DNA of 20,807 nt from Trachelipus rathkii (Eukaryota > Arthropoda > Malacostraca > Isopoda > Trachelipodidae). Numbering within the stretch: the stretch's first letter is position 1; every line of letters starts with the position of its first letter. The position numbers were made by a program, and so were the translations under genes. The DNA lies in NCBI GenBank assembly GCA_015478945.1, contig JABUQX010087091.1, positions 7,501 through 28,307 on the forward strand. The letters run 5' to 3'. This document shows positions 15,854-20,807 of this stretch, piece by piece. The notes below the pieces were generated by a model. The model was given only the letters and a program-made list of their open reading frames with translations, did not search any database and was not told the DNA's origin.

Positions 15854-17390
15854 AAATTCTTCCAATGCCAATTGTTAAAACAGTGGACAATAAACCTTTC
15901 CTCCATTTGGCAATCCTATGATCCTATAAGGATTCCTCCATTGCCCCCGAAAACCTGTCCAGCGTGGTTTTCGCCGGCCGCCTCCCCAACCTCCACGCCT
16001 GCTCGACGCCTTCGTCCTCGTAGAGGGGGCCCTTCTTCTGAAATGTCAATAAGAAAAGGAATGATGATGATGAAGATGATCTAGGGTTTTAGTTGCCACC
16101 CCCGGTACAAGCTGTGCAACCATCCGCGTCCAGGCCACAAAACACCAGGCTGCAACAACAACAACTCCGAGTTCAGCAACATCAACCATTGCACCAACAA
16201 CAACTCCGAGTTCGGCAACATCACCAGATGCCACAACGACTATCGCCTGTACAACAACAGCAATACCGAGGGACAGCAACATCAAAGAGATGTAACTCCT
16301 ATCTCTCCTGAATCTTCGTTACCTCCTTCGGTACAGTCTTCCCCAAGAATAGTTCACCATACTCCCCATCAACAAACAACCCAAAGAGTTCCATCTGATT
16401 CATCTTTGGCACAAGATCCTAATGGAAGTTTTAATCCATATTTAACCCATTCCTTACGAAAGAATATTTCTTATAGCTCTCCGCAGCTTTCTTCTCCTTT
16501 CTCTCAACCCTAAATCTTGATCCTTGGTCAGAGCCCTATGCATAGTCTCCTCTTCTTTTCTAAGACCGTTCTTCTACTCATTAGTAGTTAGGTCCTCCGT
16601 CTTTTCTCCTGACCAACAACAAGGTGTTAGAATCCTATTTAGAATATGATGAATATCCCAACAATCCAAATCTTCTCCTTCTTCAAACCCTGAAAGAAAC
16701 TTTTTATTAAGGAATGATAGACAATAGATCCTTCCCTACCGTTCCTCATCCACAATTAGAGGTCCTCGCTGCAAATTCTCCGTATATGATGAGACTTCGC
16801 AGTCATTGCGAGACGATGTGTCACCTCCGTCCTCCAGTGTTGTTTTAAAAAAATTCCCCCGAATCACCTGCTATTCCATTCAGTTGATCCGCGACTATCT
16901 CCTGGGACTCCCACATTCCTAATGTTCGTTCTAGCATCTGTTTCAAACAATTTAGACAATATTCCTTAGACAAAGTGTCCAGAAGTAGCACCCTCCTGAA
17001 TTTACCCCTGAAGGTCAAGAGACATTCCGTCCTTCATTGCCTTAAAATCAAAGAGACATTTCCTCCTTCATTTGCCTTTAAAAATCAGAGACATTCCTCC
17101 TGAATTGACAACCGAAGCTTTCCACCTAAACCTAAATTACCTCGCGAATCTTCACCAAAATTCACGATTACCGCTGATTATTCTACTCCTACTGTATTCA
17201 CCAAAGGAAATGTATCCTGTGCGTAACATTTTACACCCTTTCCATTCTACTCCTATACGGATGTACATACTCCTACTTTTAATATTTTACCTCAAACTTC
17301 TACTACCTCCCCTATACTGCTAATCCTACACCCATTGGTACGGATCTTGCCAGCACTGCAGCTATTCCTATAAACCAAGAGAAACATTAA
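15854..17390 (+). pseudogene. Long low-complexity C-terminal tail of pol
   Basis: After integrase, coding-like low-complexity sequence continues for about 1.5 kb in shifting frames. It includes a Pro/Arg-rich piece (15872-16084, PLPPKTCPAWF, GGPSSEMSIRKG), an acidic GAT-repeat run in another frame (about 16060-16080), a Gln-rich piece (16093-16311, LQQQQLRVQQH) containing an imperfect 51-bp duplication around CAACAACAACTCCGAGTTC, and an 80-codon Ser/Pro/His/Gln-rich piece (16271 to TAA 16511-16513). Further Thr/Pro-rich patches run to about 17390 (TPTFNILPQTSTTSP). No transmembrane or envelope-like features are seen. It is probably a disordered tail of Pol or of a late ORF; the function is unknown. 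Confidence 0.55.
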
Positions 17391-18645
17391 AAACCATCTC
17401 AATCATATACAGAAATCAACAATATAATATTGGCCAGAAGAACACACATATATAACTAGTGTTCACCTCATATTTATTCAACGATGATTCCTTTAACTAA
17501 GTACGAATCTGTATATTTTGTGTATATAGTTAGTTGTAAGAATTCAATCTACATCGTGTGTTCTACCGCGATTTTGAAATTATATAGTAAATAAGTTGTA
17601 TTCGAACTTTCGGTGTGTATGCGCGGGAATTTCGGACCCTCCTTTTATATGTAAAGTTTACGCCTTAAGAGTTACATAACCCTACACATATATTATATCC
17701 ATATACTTTAGCTACCATAAAATTACCACCTACAAGTACATATCCTTTAAGTGGTTATAATCTTATACCATATATATGTTATACTGTATACCCTTACATG
17801 TTGTATTTAATACTTTTAATTATGTTGGGTAGGATATACCCTCTCTTTTTAACAAAATGAAGAAAATTTAGAATAAAATGAAAAACAAAAGAAAATAGAA
17901 AATATTGAAACTAAACTAAGTTTACATTACATTTAAAAGTTTAATTATGTTAAAATCGAGTTCTCTTGATTACTTTCAACATTATGAAATATTCATCTAT
18001 CTTAATTGTTATGTTCTTCCTTTTTCAGATTGTTTGACGTTTATCTATCCTTCCCTCAATTGATCATACTTAATCATGTTTTCCGCTTTTGCTTTTGCTT
18101 TTGGTAAGTTTTCCATTACTCTAACGCCTTTAAAAAACCGGATAATGCTAATAATGATTAACCCGTGGCCTCATCAGGAATTTTTTGACAGCAAACGTCC
18201 AAATATTTAATTTCTGGATTACTTAAGATCTTCCGAGATAGATTTAAGGAACTTCTAGAGAAAACCAATTTATACACAATGTTAATTCCAAAAACTGAAT
18301 GTCCACCAATTATAACACTGTTGAATCTCTTTCTTTACCATTCTTTAGAAAGAAAAATATTGGGATAATAGCTGACGGACGCACCGGGTGCGGCACCTCT
18401 TGGAGATTCTATTGATTCATTTTCTTCCAGCCATATCCCTAAAAGAGAAAGAACTTACACTTTAAACCGCTTTAAATCAAACGACAATCTCTACATATCC
18501 CTCTGTAGTGGTTCTGTTATAATATTTCCATGTGGAATCACGAGATGAATTGCACATATTCTATGGATATCAAATGGATATTTTAGATCGGTATGCTTCT
18601 CATTACTACAGTAGAATACTTTTATACTAAAATTTTTGTCTTTGA
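17391..18645. other. AT-rich sequence after the retrotransposon; LTR expected but not recognised
   Basis: A 3' LTR should begin soon after the pol tail. TGT-starting words occur (for example around 17517-17540), but I found no segment repeated upstream of gag, so no LTR is called. An exon-like stretch is flanked by CTTTTTCAG (ending 18028) and GTAAGT (from 18104); it contains ATG at 18076 followed by a (GCTTTT)3 repeat that encodes alternating Phe and Ala. This may be a chance signal-peptide-like exon. A CG-rich palindrome lies at 18380-18397. Confidence 0.4.
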
Positions 18646-18801
18646 ATGATCCATGGACTACAATTACTTATTCTTTCCTCTTCCCTCTACTTCCAGGAAG
18701 CGTCGCCCTTAAGGTATTTACTTGACGTCGGATGGAAAATATCTCCCTTCCGTTCTTTTATTGGAACTGCTAATGGACGAATGATGCATCCAATCAGGTA
18801 A
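18646..18801 (+). CDS. Small ORF of 51 codons with faint retropepsin-like text
   Basis: The ATG at 18646 and TAA at 18799-18801 bound an open frame ending in YLLDVGWKISPF and FIGTANGRMMHPIR. LLDVG recalls the LLDTG active site of retropepsins, and TANG recalls their flap or loop, but the two are only about 15 residues apart, closer than in known enzymes. Inside it, CTACTTCCAG|GAAG (18696/18697) and CAG|GTAATT (18797/18798) look like splice sites, so 18697-18797 could instead be an exon. Its neighbour is the decayed retrotransposon about 1.25 kb upstream. Low confidence either way. Confidence 0.2.
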   Translation: MIHGLQLLILSSSLYFQEASPLRYLLDVGWKISPFRSFIGTANGRMMHPIR

Positions 18802-20807
18802 TTTAGTAAAGCAAAATATCTTTTGCTAATAATTAATATTTTGTCCATTAAGAGAACAACCCATTAGATTACATGACCATGGTATAATATTCTCAACCGT
18901 CGATCCTTAAGCTTTATGGAGACCATATTTAAAATCTAATACTAATTCTCTAACTCTATCTATTGAGCACAATCATAATGATTTTGTAAAAACAATCAAA
19001 CCCATTCTCATAAACCTGCTATTTTGAGTCTCCTAAATTAGTTCTTTATTTTCTACTTCCTATAATTGCAATTCAAAATTTGCCATTAAAAAAATCATTC
19101 CGCATTATATTATTTTTTCATATTTATATTACATTTTATATATGTTCATATAAATAACAGTAATAGAATAAGAGAAACTTAGGAGAATATAATAGAGTAT
19201 AATAGGACGCCTACTCCACTTGTGGCTAATCAAATAGACTATCTTCCTAACGGTTTATATCCTTTATTGACTTTCTGAATATTTTAAAACCCTCATTCTA
19301 GAAAGTTTTAACAAGGGAACTCATTCCCGTTGGATATGACTTATCATCCCTTTCTTTCTCTTCACAGGAAATTTCTGTAAATTTTACAGTTCCCCTGTTT
19401 AATGAATAAATTAAAAAATTTTTATTTCATTTTTCCTTCACTAATAGACTCATTTTGTAGATAGCTTTTCAACTAGTAACTAGGAAATATGTCTAAATTA
19501 TAGGTATCGTGTCCAACTAAATTAATAAATTCCAATTTAAGGTTAAAATATTCAGATCATGACGCATAACCAACGCTTATCGCATAAATATTATCTCTGA
19601 AAAATCCCCTATTTTTATTGCTTTATTCCCCTACTGTTGACCTTATAACTAAACTACTAAGGTGAGAGACTTATTCTTGATCTATTATAGTGTGTTAAGA
19701 ACCCTTTCCTTTAAAATTATACACAGTTTTACTTATTGCAAACTAAACCAAAAATTCATGAAATAAACCTTTTACTTAACCCTTTTATTATGGTCCAATG
19801 TGCTCACCAATTTTATCTTAGCACATGTTTCCATGCCATTTGTGTACTAAATTAATTCCATATTATGTTTATAATAACTATGTTCCAGTCCCGTCCCGAT
19901 TAAGTTCATTGGTACTTTCCCCGTTCTAGATAATAGTGAACCTGTTTAGTATAAAGTTAACGATTTTGAGACTAAGAGGCTACACGTTATTAACAACCCC
20001 AATAATCATTCTACAGATCGATGGAGGGGCATTCTTTAAAGAATGCGATAAGCATCTTCCATAATATTTGTAACACATTGTGCCAGATCTATGATATTTA
20101 TGCCACTAAAGTAAACTCAATATTCATTAAGGCTCAGATCATAACAATAATGAATAGAGGTCTATATTCTTTTTAATGACCCAGTAGAAACGCCCAACTA
20201 AATTGTTTTTAACATCCTTTTCTAAGTTAAAACCACACTTTGCCTAGTGCATATCTAAATCTAAACATAAGTTGTTTGCTAAACCTATGAAGAATGCCCC
20301 CATTCAGAAATCCGAAGGCGAGTAAAGTGTGATCGTCTAAACTAACAAAACCCAATAATTCTAAATTAATTCATTGAAATATTTCTCCTGAATATTGGTT
20401 CTGTTTCTACGGGTCAATAAGCTCTATTTGAGAAATCCAAATCTTTAAATAGTGATAATAAATTAATTCTTCAATAGGATTGATAATTTGTCCCTGTAAT
20501 TTTTTGCCTATCTTTTAAATCAATCATTTTTTTTATTTCACCCAAACTCCATACTTTTTTGTAAAGCAGATCCACTCGTGAAAAATAAGTGAATATGGTT
20601 CATAATGAAGCCTTATTAGTCCATACATTCCCTAGAATTTAAAACTTATATTAAAATTTACTATACACGGTCTTGCGTACGACCACTATCAGTATATGAT
20701 GATGTAGTGCTATTTTTTTGCAATGCATGAATAGCGTATAATAAACATCCTAAAATATTAAAATCAATTATCACTTACTACTTAATCTGTTCTTTAAGTG
20801 CTTCTAG
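18802..20807. other. AT-rich non-coding right flank
   Basis: There are no open frames above about 60 codons, and no RNA genes, microsatellite arrays or recognisable transposon motifs. One acceptor-like site (CTTTCTCTTCACAG, ending 19367) is followed by a 13-codon open piece (EISVNFTVPLFNE) whose stop overlaps an AATAAA at about 19404. That could be a terminal exon but could easily be chance. The window ends without a gene boundary. Confidence 0.5.

Larger units (their letters stand above)
8550..17390 (+). mobile_element. Ty3-type LTR retrotransposon, gag-PR intact, pol decayed
   Basis: The order is gag-like protein with zinc knuckles, aspartic protease, reverse transcriptase, RNase H, integrase with GPY/F-like end. 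That order (integrase after RNase H) and the RT block VDYRKLN..TVPDRYP indicate the Ty3/mdg4 group rather than Ty1/copia, where integrase precedes RT. Paired LTRs, target-site duplication, primer-binding site and polypurine tract were not found, so both ends are approximate: the left is the first open codon before gag, the right the last Pro/Thr-rich coding-like sequence. Many stops and shifts after 10798 show that this copy cannot make functional Pol. Confidence 0.85.

Noticed and set aside
16046..16285. 79-codon minus-strand Val/Ala-rich frame resembling a membrane segment
   Set aside because: It is the complement of the CAA/ACC-rich Gln/Thr-coding tail on the plus strand; the hydrophobic look comes from reading those repeats backwards.
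17590..17640. tRNA-like TTCGAAC word
   Set aside because: A single T-loop-like heptamer at about 17603 without flanking acceptor, D or anticodon stems.
18380..18397. CG-rich palindrome similar to the one at 8563-8584, as possible paired LTR remnants
   Set aside because: Both share a GTGC-GGCACC-like core, but the flanking sequences do not align, so a direct repeat is not supported.

Overview
The window looks like eukaryotic nuclear DNA, most likely from an arthropod; a decapod crustacean is my best guess. The reasons are very long AT dinucleotide tracts, a decayed LINE whose protein segments resemble a family I associate with crustacean genomes, a Ty3-type LTR retrotransposon, and no convincing host gene. 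There is nothing bacterial here: no operons, no ribosome-binding sites and no dense coding. The species assignment is inference.

Layout. Positions 1-2440 hold the 3' part of a non-LTR retrotransposon (LINE) in plus orientation, purine-rich and broken by many stops and frameshifts. From 2465 to about 8015 the DNA is non-coding and AT-rich, with at least seven long (AT)n tracts, a 54-base poly-T, an 11-base poly-C, a GT/GC alternating block, a good 24-nt hairpin (4368-4391) and a tight cluster of CRE/bZIP-like sites (7263-7364). From 8029 to 8523 there are exon-like open segments of unknown origin.

From about 8550 to 17390 lies a Ty3-type LTR retrotransposon in plus orientation. Its gag-like ORF (8604-10073) and retropepsin ORF (10070-10798) are intact and overlap by ATGA. 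An in-frame slippery heptamer, AAATTTT, sits inside the overlap, so a -1 frameshift could make a Gag-PR fusion. A repeat-filled spacer follows: palindromic repeats of about 38 bp (10890-11149), then decamers nested within a 72-bp minisatellite (11184-11600) inside an open 179-codon frame. The rest of pol is readable only in pieces: pre-RT linker, reverse transcriptase with its catalytic Asp pair lost, RNase H, integrase with a GPY/F-like C-terminal module, and a long Gln/Pro/Thr/Ser-rich tail. I could not find paired LTRs, a primer-binding site or a clear polypurine tract, so the outer boundaries are approximate.

From 17390 to the end the DNA is AT-rich and mostly featureless. It contains a 51-codon ORF (18646-18801) with a faint retropepsin look and a few consensus splice-site pairs.

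In an intact relative, gag and PR would package and mature the particle while RT/RNase H/IN copied and inserted the DNA. Here RT and IN are clearly dead, while gag and PR remain open over 2.2 kb. That contrast, the frameshift site, and a possible 1.4-kb intron (10807-12183) that would remove the whole repeat region are the most interesting points.
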